Shown: positions 1 to 8,486 of the stretch, in pieces | Position numbering within the stretch: position 1 is the first letter of the stretch | Layout of the letters: each line of letters opens with the position of its first letter | The notes under the pieces: generated by a model | The model's database searches: none | Told to the model about the DNA's origin: nothing | The model's input: only the letters and a program-made list of their open reading frames with translations | Position numbers and translations under genes: made by a program | Assembly (NCBI GenBank): GCA_910585385.1 | Contig: CAJUDV010000014.1 | Span: 1 to 52,316 of the forward strand | Source: an uncultured Oscillibacter sp. | GTDB lineage: Bacteria > Bacillota > Clostridia > Oscillospirales > Oscillospiraceae | DNA: 52,316 nt | Direction: 5' to 3'

Positions 1-1719
1 GTGGCCGAGGTGGCCGCCCGCTTCACCCTGGACGCCATGCCCGGCAAGCAGATGGCCATTGACGCGGATCTCTCCTCCGGTCTTATCAACGAGCAGGACG
101 CCCGGGAGCGCCGGTACAAGATCCAGAAGGAGGCCGACTTCTACGGCGCCATGGACGGTGCCACCAAGATCGTCAAGGGCGACGCCATCATGTCCCTGCT
201 GATCACCATGATCAACTTCCTGGGCGGCGTGATCATTGAGATCCTTATGAACCACGGCGAGTTCGCCAGTGCCCTGACCCGCTATTCCATCGTCACCATC
301 GGCGACGGCCTGGTGTCCCAGCTGCCGGCGCTGATGATCTCCACCGCCACCGGCATGATCGTCACCCGGTCGGTGTCCGAGGGCAGCCTGAACAAGGACG
401 TCATCAAGCAGTTCAAGGCCCAGCCCCGGGCCATCATGACCACCGGCGTTATTCTGCTGTTCCTGGCGGTGATCCCCAATACGCCCCACCTGGCCCTGGC
501 CGTCGGCGGCGCCGCGCTGCTGGGCGGAGGCTGGTTTGTCAGCCGCCGCATGGAGCAGGAGCGGATCGCCGAGGAGGCGGCGGCCCAGAGCGCGGAGATC
601 CAGCCGGAGGCCGCGGCTCCCAGCGAGACCGACTATTTCAAGGACATCAACAACGTCTACTCCCTGCTGTCCGTGGAGCCTGTGGAGATGGAGTTTGGAT
701 ACAGCCTGATCCCCATGGTGGACGAGAGCCACGGCGGCAAGCTTATCAGCCGCATTGTCATCTTCCGGCGGCAGTACGCCCAGGACATGGGCTTTGTCTT
801 CCCGTCCATTCGCCTCCATGACGCCTCGTCCCTGGGGACGAATCAGTACGTCATCCGCATCCGGGGCGAGGAGGTTGCCAGAGGCGAGATTCTGGTGGAC
901 TACTACCTGGCCCTGGAGCCGGCCAATCCCCTGGGCGAGGTGGATGGCATCGAGACCATCGAGCCCGCCTACGGCATTCCCTCCCGGTGGATTCTGCCGG
1001 AGAACAAGGAGATGGCGGAGATCTACGGTTACAACGTCATCGACCCGCTGTCCGTCATGCTGACCCATCTGTCGGAGACCATCCGGAAGTACGCCCACGA
1101 ACTCCTGAACCGGGCGGAGACGATTCAGCTGGTGGAGAACTTGAAGCGCACAGAGCCGGACCTGGTGGAGGAGGCCATCCCCAATGTCGTCACCTATGCC
1201 ACGCTGGAGAAGGTTCTGCGAAACCTCCTGCGGGAGGGCGTGCCCATCAAGGACCTGGGAATTATCCTGGAGACGCTGGTGGACAGTCTGTCCCAGGGCC
1301 GGGACATCGACGCGGCCACGGAGCAGGTCCGCGGCGCGCTGGCCCGCACCATCACCCGCCGCTTCTGCGAGGACGGCCAGCTGAGGGTGGTCACCCTGGA
1401 CGCGGAGGTGGAGAAGAAGATCATCGCCTCCCTGACCCGGAACGAGCAGGGCGTATACTTGGCCATGGGGCCGGACCTCATGCAGCAGATCGTGGGCCAG
1501 CTGGCGGAGCAGATGCGCAAGTTCAGCGACCTGTCCCAGACGCCTATCATTTTGGTGAGCCAGGTGATTCGCGGCTATTTCAGCAAGATGATTACCCAGT
1601 TCTACCCCAACGTGTACGTCCTCTCCTTTAACGAGATCACCAGCAGCGTCCAGATTCAGGCCCTGGGCAACATCACTTTGGACGCCCCCGCCCGAGAGCG
1701 AAAGGCGGTGGGGACATGA
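1..1719 (+). CDS. flhA: FlhA, flagellar type III export gate (5' end outside window)
   Basis: FlhA is the large inner-membrane gate of the flagellar export apparatus; its cytoplasmic domain docks chaperone-substrate complexes. The 572 visible residues begin inside the family's conserved cytoplasmic loop (FTLDAMPGKQMAIDADL), so the GTG at base 1 is an internal valine and the gene starts upstream. The remaining membrane segments lie at about residues 63-82, 97-122 and 144-180, followed by a cytoplasmic domain from about residue 205. The reading ends at TGA 1717-1719, overlapping the ATG of fliA (ATGA), so the two are translationally coupled. In Bacillus subtilis flhF and flhG follow flhA; here fliA follows directly. 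Identity is secure; only about the last 80 percent is present. Confidence 0.96.
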   Translation: MAEVAARFTLDAMPGKQMAIDADLSSGLINEQDARERRYKIQKEADFYGAMDGATKIVKGDAIMSLLITMINFLGGVIIEILMNHGEFASALTRYSIVTIGDGLVSQLPALMISTATGMIVTRSVSEGSLNKDVIKQFKAQPRAIMTTGVILLFLAVIPNTPHLALAVGGAALLGGGWFVSRRMEQERIAEEAAAQSAEIQPEAAAPSETDYFKDINNVYSLLSVEPVEMEFGYSLIPMVDESHGGKLISRIVIFRRQYAQDMGFVFPSIRLHDASSLGTNQYVIRIRGEEVARGEILVDYYLALEPANPLGEVDGIETIEPAYGIPSRWILPENKEMAEIYGYNVIDPLSVMLTHLSETIRKYAHELLNRAETIQLVENLKRTEPDLVEEAIPNVVTYATLEKVLRNLLREGVPIKDLGIILETLVDSLSQGRDIDAATEQVRGALARTITRRFCEDGQLRVVTLDAEVEKKIIASLTRNEQGVYLAMGPDLMQQIVGQLAEQMRKFSDLSQTPIILVSQVIRGYFSKMITQFYPNVYVLSFNEITSSVQIQALGNITLDAPARERKAVGT

Positions 1720-2558
1720 GCGGGGCTCCGGCCGTCAGGCAGTACACCGAGGCGGAGATCGAGGCTATGGAGACCCAGGACCTGCTGCGCCTCTATAAGG
1801 AGACCGGCAACGAGGAGCTGAAATGGCCCCTGGTCCTGCGGTACGAGGGACTGATTAAGAGCGCCGCCATGCAGATCCGGGGGGTCTACAGCGGCTTTGC
1901 CCAGATTGATGATATTATCAACGAGGGGATTTTGACGCTGCTGTGGGCTGTGGACAAATACGACCCCGGCAAGGGCGTCAAGTTTGAGACCTACGTCTCC
2001 AAGCGCATCCGGGGCATGGTGATCGACCTGGCTCGGAAGCAGGACTGGATGCCCCGGAACGTCCGCCAGCGGGCCCGGGAGATTGATCTGGCGGCGTCGG
2101 AGCTGTCCTCGGAGCTGGGGCGCTATCCCACGGACGGAGAGATCGCCGAGCGGCTGGGGGTGAGCCCGGAGCGGTACCAGAAGGACGCCGCCAACGTGGC
2201 TTTGAGCAATATCCTCTCTCTGGATATGCTGATGGATACCCGGGAGGAGGGCTACCAGCTGGAGCTCCCCTCCAGCGACATCCAAAGCCAGCCGGAGACG
2301 GCGCTGCAGGAGCGGGAGATGCAGCGGGCCCTGGCGGCGGGAATTTCCTCCCTGCGAAAGAACGAGCAGATCGTCCTTTCCCTTTACTACGAGAAGAACC
2401 TGCACCTGAAGGAGATTGCCCAGGTGATGGAGCTCAGCGAGCCCCGGATCTCCCAGATCCACACCCGGGCTATCCAGAAGCTGCGCGTCTATATGGAAGC
2501 TTACATGAACGACACCGGGGAAACAAAGATGCCTAACGCCAGGAGGAAGAAGGGGTAA
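1716..2558 (+). CDS. fliA: Flagellar sigma factor sigma-28 (FliA/SigD/WhiG family)
   Basis: This alternative sigma factor directs RNA polymerase to late flagellar and chemotaxis promoters and is held inactive by FlgM (encoded at 27973-28284). The 280 residues show region 2 at about 35-115 (DDIINEGILTLLWAVDKYD, then FETYVSKRIRGMVID), a region 3 segment, and a region 4 helix-turn-helix at about 228-262 (LKEIAQVMELSEPRISQIH). The length fits the family (about 240-260) with a slightly longer C-terminal tail of basic residues. The start overlaps the flhA stop by four bases. Candidate promoters for this factor in the window precede flgM, cheA and fliD. Confidence 0.95.
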   Translation: MSGAPAVRQYTEAEIEAMETQDLLRLYKETGNEELKWPLVLRYEGLIKSAAMQIRGVYSGFAQIDDIINEGILTLLWAVDKYDPGKGVKFETYVSKRIRGMVIDLARKQDWMPRNVRQRAREIDLAASELSSELGRYPTDGEIAERLGVSPERYQKDAANVALSNILSLDMLMDTREEGYQLELPSSDIQSQPETALQEREMQRALAAGISSLRKNEQIVLSLYYEKNLHLKEIAQVMELSEPRISQIHTRAIQKLRVYMEAYMNDTGETKMPNARRKKG

Positions 2559-2561
2559 CAT

Positions 2562-3314
2562 ATGTATAAGGGCTTTTATAATCTCACCTCTGCCATGCTG
2601 ACCCACCAGCAGAACTTGAACGTGGTGGGCAACAACTTGGTGAATATCTCTACGGCCGGGTACAAGCAGCAGCGGTTTACGGCCAGCACCTTTGACGATG
2701 TGATGTACAGCCGGGTGGGCAACATCTACAATATCGGCGAGGAGATCGGCCGCCAGAGCTATATCCGGGCCCCCAGCCAGATTTATACGGATTATACCCA
2801 GGGCATCCAGGAGCCCACGGGGCTGTCCCTGGACTTCGCCATCAACGGCGACGGATTTTTCGCCATCCAGGATCCCGACGGCGAGATCGCCTATACCCGG
2901 ATGGGCAACTTTTCTCTGGATGATGAGGGATACCTGTGTCTCCCGGGGTACGGGCGGGTTCTGAGCCCGGAGGGGCAGACCATCTATCTGGGCACGGACA
3001 AGATTTCCGCCACGGAACAGGGGCTGATTTACTACGACGACGGCGGGCTGATCGGCCGGCTGGGCGTCTATGTCTTTGAGGATAACGAGCAGCTGGTCCA
3101 CAACGGCATGGGCCTCTTCACCGGCGAGGGCGCCCAGGCCGCGGAGAACTTCGAGGTTTGGAACGGCTATCTGGAGCGGTCCAACTCGGATATGGTCAAG
3201 CAGATGACGGAGATGATCACCTATCAGCGGGCGTTCCAGAGCGCTGCCCAGATCAGCAAGATCTACAACGACTTGATGACCAGAAGCGCCAACGATGTGG
3301 GCCGTATGGTCTGA
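2562..3314 (+). CDS. flhO: Flagellar rod/hook-basal body protein, FlhO-like
   Basis: This is an axial rod/hook-family protein, exported by the flagellar apparatus. The 250 residues have the N-terminal flagellar rod signature (LNVVGNNLVNISTAGYKQ, about residues 19-36), a middle hook-type domain (LDFAINGDGFFAIQD) and the C-terminal helix of the family (SNSDMVKQMTEMITYQRAF). It starts three bases after the fliA stop and precedes a second member of the same family, the arrangement of flhO-flhP in B. subtilis. It could equally be called FlgF/FlgG-like; the FlhO assignment rests on order and on being the less canonical of the pair. Confidence 0.85.
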   Translation: MYKGFYNLTSAMLTHQQNLNVVGNNLVNISTAGYKQQRFTASTFDDVMYSRVGNIYNIGEEIGRQSYIRAPSQIYTDYTQGIQEPTGLSLDFAINGDGFFAIQDPDGEIAYTRMGNFSLDDEGYLCLPGYGRVLSPEGQTIYLGTDKISATEQGLIYYDDGGLIGRLGVYVFEDNEQLVHNGMGLFTGEGAQAAENFEVWNGYLERSNSDMVKQMTEMITYQRAFQSAAQISKIYNDLMTRSANDVGRMV

Positions 3315-3338
3315 TTTGACTGAGGAGGCTGCCTGAAT

Positions 3339-4085
3339 ATGAATCAATCCTTTTTCATCGGCGCGGTGGGCGCCCACCAGCAGCTCAAACGGCTGACCGT
3401 CCACAGCAACAACATCGCCAATGTCAACACATACGGCTTTAAGGCGGAGAAGAGCCGCTTTACCGCCCTGATGTATGACAATATCCGGGGCATTGAAAAC
3501 GAGGAACTGCCTACCGGCGTGGGCTCCGCCCTGTGGGTTACGGACACGGACTTCTCCACCGGCGCGCCTGTCATCACGGAGCGGGACCAGGACTATATGA
3601 TCATGGGAGACGGTTTCTTCGCCGTGGTGGATCTGGCCAGCAATGAGATCTCCCTCACTCGAAACGGCGCCTTTGCGGTCTCGGAGCTGCAGCGGGCCAG
3701 CGGCGAGGTGGACGAAGAGGGCGTGCCCATTATGGAGACGATCTACTATCTCTCGGACAACCAGGGGCGCTTTGTCCTCAGCCGCAGCGGCGGCATGATT
3801 GAGGTGGCGGACCAGCACGCCGAGCAGCCCGTGGGCGTGTTCGACTATATCAATTACAGCGGTATGGAGCATATTGACGGCACCCGCTTTCTGGCGGTGA
3901 ACAAGAATGGCGGAATCCGCCTGAGCGACAGCCAGGTTGTGCAGGGAATCGTGGAGCAGTCCAACGCCGACCTGGCGGAGGAGCTCACCAAGGTGATCGA
4001 GACCCAGCGGGCCTATGGCATGGCGCTGAAAATGGTCCAGACCTCCGATGAGATCGAAACTACCATCAACGGCCTGAGCGGCTGA
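3339..4085 (+). CDS. flhP: Flagellar rod/hook-basal body protein, FlhP/FlgG-like
   Basis: This is the second of two tandem rod-family proteins (248 residues). The N-terminal motif is LTVHSNNIANVNTYGFK (about residues 19-35), the central core carries MIMGDGFFAVVD, and the C-terminus ends in the typical SNADLAEELTKVIETQRAY helix. Such proteins assemble into the distal rod between basal body and hook. A ribosome site (GAGGAGG) lies in the 24-base gap after the preceding gene. No signal peptide is expected, because these proteins leave through the type III gate. Assignment to FlhP rather than FlgG is by context. Confidence 0.85.
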   Translation: MNQSFFIGAVGAHQQLKRLTVHSNNIANVNTYGFKAEKSRFTALMYDNIRGIENEELPTGVGSALWVTDTDFSTGAPVITERDQDYMIMGDGFFAVVDLASNEISLTRNGAFAVSELQRASGEVDEEGVPIMETIYYLSDNQGRFVLSRSGGMIEVADQHAEQPVGVFDYINYSGMEHIDGTRFLAVNKNGGIRLSDSQVVQGIVEQSNADLAEELTKVIETQRAYGMALKMVQTSDEIETTINGLSG

Positions 4086-4098
4086 GATAGGAGGGGCT

Positions 4099-4728
4099 AT
4101 GGCGATTAAGAATTACGACCAGCTGAGTTCCCTGGAGCTGGATACGCTGAAGGAGATCGGCAGCATCGGCACCGGCAATGCCGCCACATCATTGTCTGCC
4201 CTGATTGGAATGCCCGTGCGCATTCAGACGCCGGAGGTCCGCATCATGGGCTACAACGAGGCCATTGAGTGGATCGGCGGCCCGGAGGAGATCACCGCCG
4301 GCGTGCTGGTGGGCATGGACGGACAGATCAGCGGCATCATGCTCTCCGTGCAGCAGCTGGAATTTGTGAATCTGGTGCTGGAGACCATGCTGGGGAAGAC
4401 CGTGAAGGATTATATGGAGCTCCAGGAGCTGGAAAGCTCCGCCCTGACAGAGGTGGGCAACATCATGATCTCCACCTTTATCAATGCCCTGAGCGGACTG
4501 GCGGGTATTGACATTGAGCTGACCGTTCCAGCCTTCACCGTGGATATGCAGGGCGCCATTATGGCGGTGCCCATGGCGGAGTACGGCGGACAGTCCGACT
4601 ATATCATGACCATTGGCGGGGACTTTATCTGCAATGGGAAGAAAATTCCCTGCCGGCTGTTGTTATCACCGGATATTCGGTCTTTAAACTTTTTGCTGAG
4701 GAAGCTGGGAGTAGACAGTGGAGAGTAA
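4099..4728 (+). CDS. cheC: CheC, CheY-phosphate phosphatase
   Basis: CheC dephosphorylates CheY-P and binds CheD, giving adaptation feedback in Firmicutes chemotaxis. The 209-residue protein has the duplicated CheC fold. The second active site (about residues 115-122) is intact: S-x3-E-x2-N followed 22 residues later by proline. The first site (about residues 15-22, DTLKEIGS) keeps Asp and Glu, and its proline is in register, but serine replaces the catalytic Asn, so only one site is likely active. A FliY/FliN C-terminal domain is absent. The 3' end overlaps the cheD start by 11 bases, which fits the physical CheC-CheD partnership. Confidence 0.93.
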   Translation: MAIKNYDQLSSLELDTLKEIGSIGTGNAATSLSALIGMPVRIQTPEVRIMGYNEAIEWIGGPEEITAGVLVGMDGQISGIMLSVQQLEFVNLVLETMLGKTVKDYMELQELESSALTEVGNIMISTFINALSGLAGIDIELTVPAFTVDMQGAIMAVPMAEYGGQSDYIMTIGGDFICNGKKIPCRLLLSPDIRSLNFLLRKLGVDSGE

Positions 4729-5197
4729 GATCACAATTGGCATCGCGGACATGAAAATGGCACAGAGCAGCGGAATGCTGATTACTTATGCGTTGGGATC
4801 CTGCATCGGGATCTGCCTGTATGACCAGAAGATCAAACTGGGGGCGCTGATTCATATCATGCTGCCGCTGAACATGGAGCCGGGCCGCAAGAATACGATG
4901 AAGTATGCCGACACGGGAATCCGTGAGACATTGAAGATGATGGAGGCGAAGGGAGCCTCCCGCAGCCGGATTACCGCGAAGATTGCCGGCGGCGCGAAGA
5001 TGTTTGAGATCAAGGGAGGTTCGCTGTCCAACATTGGACAGCGGAATATCGAGAGTGTGCACAACACCCTCAAGCGGGAGGGCATCAAGCTTTTACAGGA
5101 GGATGTGGGCGGTACGGTGGCGCGCACGCTGCTGTTTGACGTAGGCACCGGCCTGGGCTGTGTCCGCTGCTATGGCAAACCGGAGCATATTTTCTAA
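4718..5197 (+). CDS. cheD: CheD, chemoreceptor glutamine deamidase
   Basis: CheD deamidates glutamines on chemoreceptors and, when bound to CheC, stimulates CheC phosphatase. The 159-residue sequence has the catalytic set in the expected order: Thr23, Cys29 (in YALGSCIGICLYD) and His46 (in GALIHIMLP), followed by KYADTGI and the GGAKMF segment typical of the family. Translation starts at GTG 4718 inside the end of cheC. The length is normal (about 155-165). A short 81-base gap with a 7-bp hairpin (5212-5218 with 5224-5230) follows before cheV. Confidence 0.94.
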   Translation: MESKITIGIADMKMAQSSGMLITYALGSCIGICLYDQKIKLGALIHIMLPLNMEPGRKNTMKYADTGIRETLKMMEAKGASRSRITAKIAGGAKMFEIKGGSLSNIGQRNIESVHNTLKREGIKLLQEDVGGTVARTLLFDVGTGLGCVRCYGKPEHIF

Positions 5198-5278
5198 GGA
5201 GGGGCTGACAAAGTCTCCACGGGGGAGACTGACGCGGCGTCTTTCCCAAATACAACCATTGGAAGGAGTGTTCGGAAC

Positions 5279-6199
5279 ATGTTGGAAGAGGATAAAAGGG
5301 GCATTTTGCTGGAGTCCGGCACAAACGAGATCGAGGTCATGCAGTTTACCATCAATAACAGCCTGTACGGCATTAACGTCGCCAAGGTCAAGGAGATTAT
5401 TGTCTCTGCGCCGGTGAAGAGCATGCCCCACGCCCACCCGGCGGTGGAGGGCATCTTTAAGCCCCGGGACCTGGTGATCACGGTGGTGGATCTGCCCAGG
5501 TACCTGCTGGGTGTGGAGACGGAAAAGGGCCCCAAGGACCTGTTCATCGTCACCAATTTCAACAAGATGAACATTGCTTTCCGGGTCCACACGGTGGTGG
5601 GCATCAGCCGTATCTCCTGGAAGGACATTCAAAAGCCGGACAAAACCGTTTCCGGCGGCAACGAGGGCGTGGCCACCGGCATCGCCCAGTGCGGCAGCGA
5701 TCTGGTCACCATTCTGGACTTTGAGAAGATCGTGGCGGAGATCGCGCCGGAGACCACCATTCAGATGTCGGAGATTGACCAGCTGGGCGAGCGCCAGCGC
5801 AGCGACGCGGCTATTTTGGTGGCGGAGGACTCCGTGCTTTTGAGCAAGATGATTGAGGAGGCCCTCCATAAGTCCGGCTATGTCAACACCCGGATGTTCC
5901 CCGATGGGCAGGAGCTGTGGAGCTATCTCAACAGCATCCGCGGCGAGAAGCTGGATAAAAATGTATCTCTGGTCATTACAGACATTGAGATGCCTCAGAT
6001 GGACGGACATCGGCTGACCAAGCTGATTAAGGACGACAAGGAGTTCACTCATCTGCCGCTGATCATCTTCTCCTCCCTGATCACCGAGGAGATGCGCCGT
6101 AAGGGCAAGGAGCTGGGCGCGGACGAGCAGATGAGCAAGCCGGAGATTGGCCATCTGGTGCGGGTCATCGACCATCTGCTGGACGTAAAGGCCAAGTAA
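5279..6199 (+). CDS. cheV: CheV, CheW-receiver chemotaxis coupling protein
   Basis: CheV couples receptors to CheA and takes part in phosphorylation-dependent adaptation. The 306 residues comprise a CheW-like domain at about 15-160 (MQFTINNSLYGINVAKVKEI; FKPRDLVITVVDLP) and a receiver domain at about 176-303. The acidic pair is in VAEDS, the phospho-acceptor is Asp235 in VITDIEMPQMDG, and the conserved Lys is in MSKPEI. All key receiver residues are present, so it should be phosphorylatable. It lies between cheD and an EAL-HDOD gene on the same strand. No cheY is visible in the window. Confidence 0.94.
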   Translation: MLEEDKRGILLESGTNEIEVMQFTINNSLYGINVAKVKEIIVSAPVKSMPHAHPAVEGIFKPRDLVITVVDLPRYLLGVETEKGPKDLFIVTNFNKMNIAFRVHTVVGISRISWKDIQKPDKTVSGGNEGVATGIAQCGSDLVTILDFEKIVAEIAPETTIQMSEIDQLGERQRSDAAILVAEDSVLLSKMIEEALHKSGYVNTRMFPDGQELWSYLNSIRGEKLDKNVSLVITDIEMPQMDGHRLTKLIKDDKEFTHLPLIIFSSLITEEMRRKGKELGADEQMSKPEIGHLVRVIDHLLDVKAK

Positions 6200-6221
6200 C
6201 AACGGTAAAGAGGGGAACCCC

Positions 6222-7526
6222 ATGGCTAGTAAATATATTGTTAGGCAGCCGATCAAGGACATAACCGGAAAGATTCTGGGCTATGAGATCCTGTACTACG
6301 GGGAGAATCAGGCGTTCAGCGCGGACAATTCCTCCGCCGGTGATTTTGCCTCCGCCGACACGGTGTACAGCTTTCTGACCCAGAACAGCACCAAGGCGCT
6401 GAAGGGCTCTTTGAACTTCATGACGTTTACCACCGCGCTGCTGATGCGGAAGACCCCCCGGCTGTTTGACCGGTCGGAGCTGGTGATTCAGATTGACGAC
6501 AGCGTGATTATCCACCCGCTCTCCATGCGGTTTGTGGATCAGTTTGCCAAAGAGGGGTACAAGATCGCGGTAAACGAGTTCGAGTTTGCGCCCCGCTATC
6601 TCACGCTGATGGACAGCATTGACTACATTAAAATCAACAACGAGAACATCACTCCGGCGTCCATGCGCAACACCATCGAGATCGCCCACAGCATGAACAA
6701 GAAGTGCATTGTTACCGACATTAACGATGAGGAGAGCTACCAGCGGGCGGTAAACATGGGGGCGGACGCCCTGGAGGGGGCCTATGTGGCGGAGCGCGTG
6801 ACTACGGCGGTCCACAACAGCGCATATCTCCAGAGCAGTTTCTTCCAGCTGATGGTGGCGGTGACCAGAGACGAGCCGGATGTGGAAGAGATTGAGCGTC
6901 TGATCTCTATGGATGCCAGCCTGACCTTCGGTCTTTTGAAGATGGCCAACTCTGCCTATTTTGCCCTGCGGCACCGGGCTACGACGATTCATCAGGCCAT
7001 CATGACACTGGGCCTGGGGCAGCTGAAACAGTGGATCTATCTGTTAAGCGCCAGCAATATGGACAATGCGGACGCCAGCGGCACGGAGGAGTTTTTGAAG
7101 CTCTCCTTCATGCGGGCCAACTTCTGCAGCGAACTGATGAAGCACGCAAAAGACATGCCCATCAGCCGCTCGGAGGCCTATCTGATGGGTATGTTCTCTA
7201 CGCTGAACTACCTGGTGGATGCGCCGCTGGAGGAGATTCTGGAAGAGGTCCCCGTGGCGGAGGAGATCAAGGCGGCCCTGATCCGCAAGGAGGGGCGCTG
7301 CGGAAAGCTGTATGAGCTGGTCTTGAGTTATGAGACCGCCAACTGGAACGCGATTACCACCTACGCCGAGGAGCTTGGGATTCCCAACCAGGTGATTACA
7401 AACACCTACTTCACCTGTGTGGAGGACGTGAATTTCCTCTGGGATCAGCTGAACCACACCTCGCCGAACCAGGAGCCGGAGGAAGAGGGAGCCGGAGAAG
7501 CGGAGAGCACAGAGACCGCGGAGTAA
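6222..7526 (+). CDS. Degenerate EAL-HDOD protein (YuxH-type)
   Basis: This protein has an N-terminal EAL-like domain (residues 1-195) and a C-terminal HDOD domain (about 200-395), followed by an acidic tail. Active EAL domains hydrolyse c-di-GMP; HDOD domains are signalling modules without HD phosphohydrolase residues. The first EAL glutamate is kept (E22, YEIL), but the next metal-ligand Glu is Gln90 (LVIQID), the DD pair is Asn118-Glu119, and the KID aspartate is Asn139 (YIKIN). Catalysis is therefore unlikely, and it may bind nucleotide or partners instead. The HDOD core is recognisable as MDASLTFGLLKMANSAYF. It is the last gene of the operon, followed by a strong terminator, and may be a motility regulator. 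Confidence 0.85.
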   Translation: MASKYIVRQPIKDITGKILGYEILYYGENQAFSADNSSAGDFASADTVYSFLTQNSTKALKGSLNFMTFTTALLMRKTPRLFDRSELVIQIDDSVIIHPLSMRFVDQFAKEGYKIAVNEFEFAPRYLTLMDSIDYIKINNENITPASMRNTIEIAHSMNKKCIVTDINDEESYQRAVNMGADALEGAYVAERVTTAVHNSAYLQSSFFQLMVAVTRDEPDVEEIERLISMDASLTFGLLKMANSAYFALRHRATTIHQAIMTLGLGQLKQWIYLLSASNMDNADASGTEEFLKLSFMRANFCSELMKHAKDMPISRSEAYLMGMFSTLNYLVDAPLEEILEEVPVAEEIKAALIRKEGRCGKLYELVLSYETANWNAITTYAEELGIPNQVITNTYFTCVEDVNFLWDQLNHTSPNQEPEEEGAGEAESTETAE

Positions 7527-7565
7527 TCTGGACGGCGGGACATCGTAAATGTGCGTTGACAGCAC

Positions 7566-7602
7566 AAAAAGATCCGGTACCCGCAGGTGCCGGATCTTTT
7601 TT
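7566..7602. terminator. Bidirectional intrinsic terminator
   Basis: A 16-base inverted repeat (7566-7581 with 7586-7601, one G-T wobble, 4-base loop) ends in T on one strand and starts with A on the other. It should stop both the plus-strand flhA-to-EAL operon and the minus-strand parA-comFB transcript, which converge here. Confidence 0.9.
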
Positions 7603-7610
7603 CACCGGGA

Positions 7611-8312
7611 TTACCCTCTGCCGTGGTGGGGGGATTTGGACACGACTTCACAGGCCCGCATCAGCTGGGTGGTGACGTCGCTGCTGTGCTGCACCTCGTA
7701 GAAGGTAAGCTTGGGGATCATCTCGCCCTTGCTCATGACCACGTATTTAGGCGGCAGATGGTTCAAGGTATAGGCCATCACGTCCACCATGCAGTGATCG
7801 CAGCAGCACATGCCGGAAGTCCGCATGTACTTCTCCGCCTTTTCCCGCACCAGGACCTCCATGACGTTGACGTAGGCAGGCGGCTCGTACTCCTCCCGCT
7901 GGGACGGTTCCGCCGCAGGCGCGGCAGGCTCCGGGGGCTGCTGGGGAATGGACGTGGGCTCCGGCTGAGGCGCCGGCTCCGCCGCCGGGGGTTGGGGAGT
8001 GACGGACGCTGTGCGGGCAGGCTCCGGCGCAGAAGGACGGGGCGCCGGGGGAGGTGTTTGGACGGGAGGCTCCGCCGGGGTCAAAGACGCCTCCAGGGCG
8101 TCCTTGATCTGGGAGGAGACCGCGGCGTCAGCATTGATGGATGTGATGATGGGCGCGATGGGAGCAGCCGCCGCCGGGGCCGCGGCTGCCGGCTCCGGCG
8201 ACGCCGGCGCGGACTCTGAAACGGGCTCCGCGGGAGGCGCATTCCGGTTTTTGCTGAGAAGATTCATCACATGAGCGGTTTTGCTGGTTTTGGAGTCTTT
8301 ATTAGAGGCCAT
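7611..8312 (-). CDS. ComFB-domain protein with long Pro/Ala linker
   Basis: The 233-residue protein has three parts: a short basic N-terminus (residues 1-24; KTSKTAHVMNLLSKNRN), a Pro/Ala-rich, probably disordered linker (about 25-145), and a ComFB domain (about 147-228) with CCCDHC, NHLPPKY and a conserved YVVMSKGE segment. ComFB proteins are small competence-operon proteins in B. subtilis; cyanobacterial members have been reported as cyclic-dinucleotide receptors, which is recall rather than something seen here. A clear AAAGGAG precedes the ATG. It lies 174 bp downstream of the ParA-type gene on the same strand. A basic N-terminal peptide is the usual ParA-activating element of ParA partner proteins, so a physical link is a reasonable inference. 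Confidence 0.82.
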   Translation of the reverse strand: MASNKDSKTSKTAHVMNLLSKNRNAPPAEPVSESAPASPEPAAAAPAAAAPIAPIITSINADAAVSSQIKDALEASLTPAEPPVQTPPPAPRPSAPEPARTASVTPQPPAAEPAPQPEPTSIPQQPPEPAAPAAEPSQREEYEPPAYVNVMEVLVREKAEKYMRTSGMCCCDHCMVDVMAYTLNHLPPKYVVMSKGEMIPKLTFYEVQHSSDVTTQLMRACEVVSKSPHHGRG

Positions 8313-8486
8313 AGTGAAACTCTCCTTTATGTAATAGTGAGTTCAGACAAAACTGGTAAAATCTTATTTGAAATGGAGACGTGTTCCGCTTTGCGCCAAA
8401 CTGACGAGAAACCCGTCTCATAAGAAACCGGCGCGTGTTGGAGCGATGAAACCCCAATCGCTTTCAGATGGATTTTGGCATGAACG

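Noticed and set aside
8313..8486. Possible c-di-GMP riboswitch between parA and comFB
   Set aside because: A short GCGCAAAGC fragment recalls the GEMM core, but the other conserved elements and the paired stems are missing.
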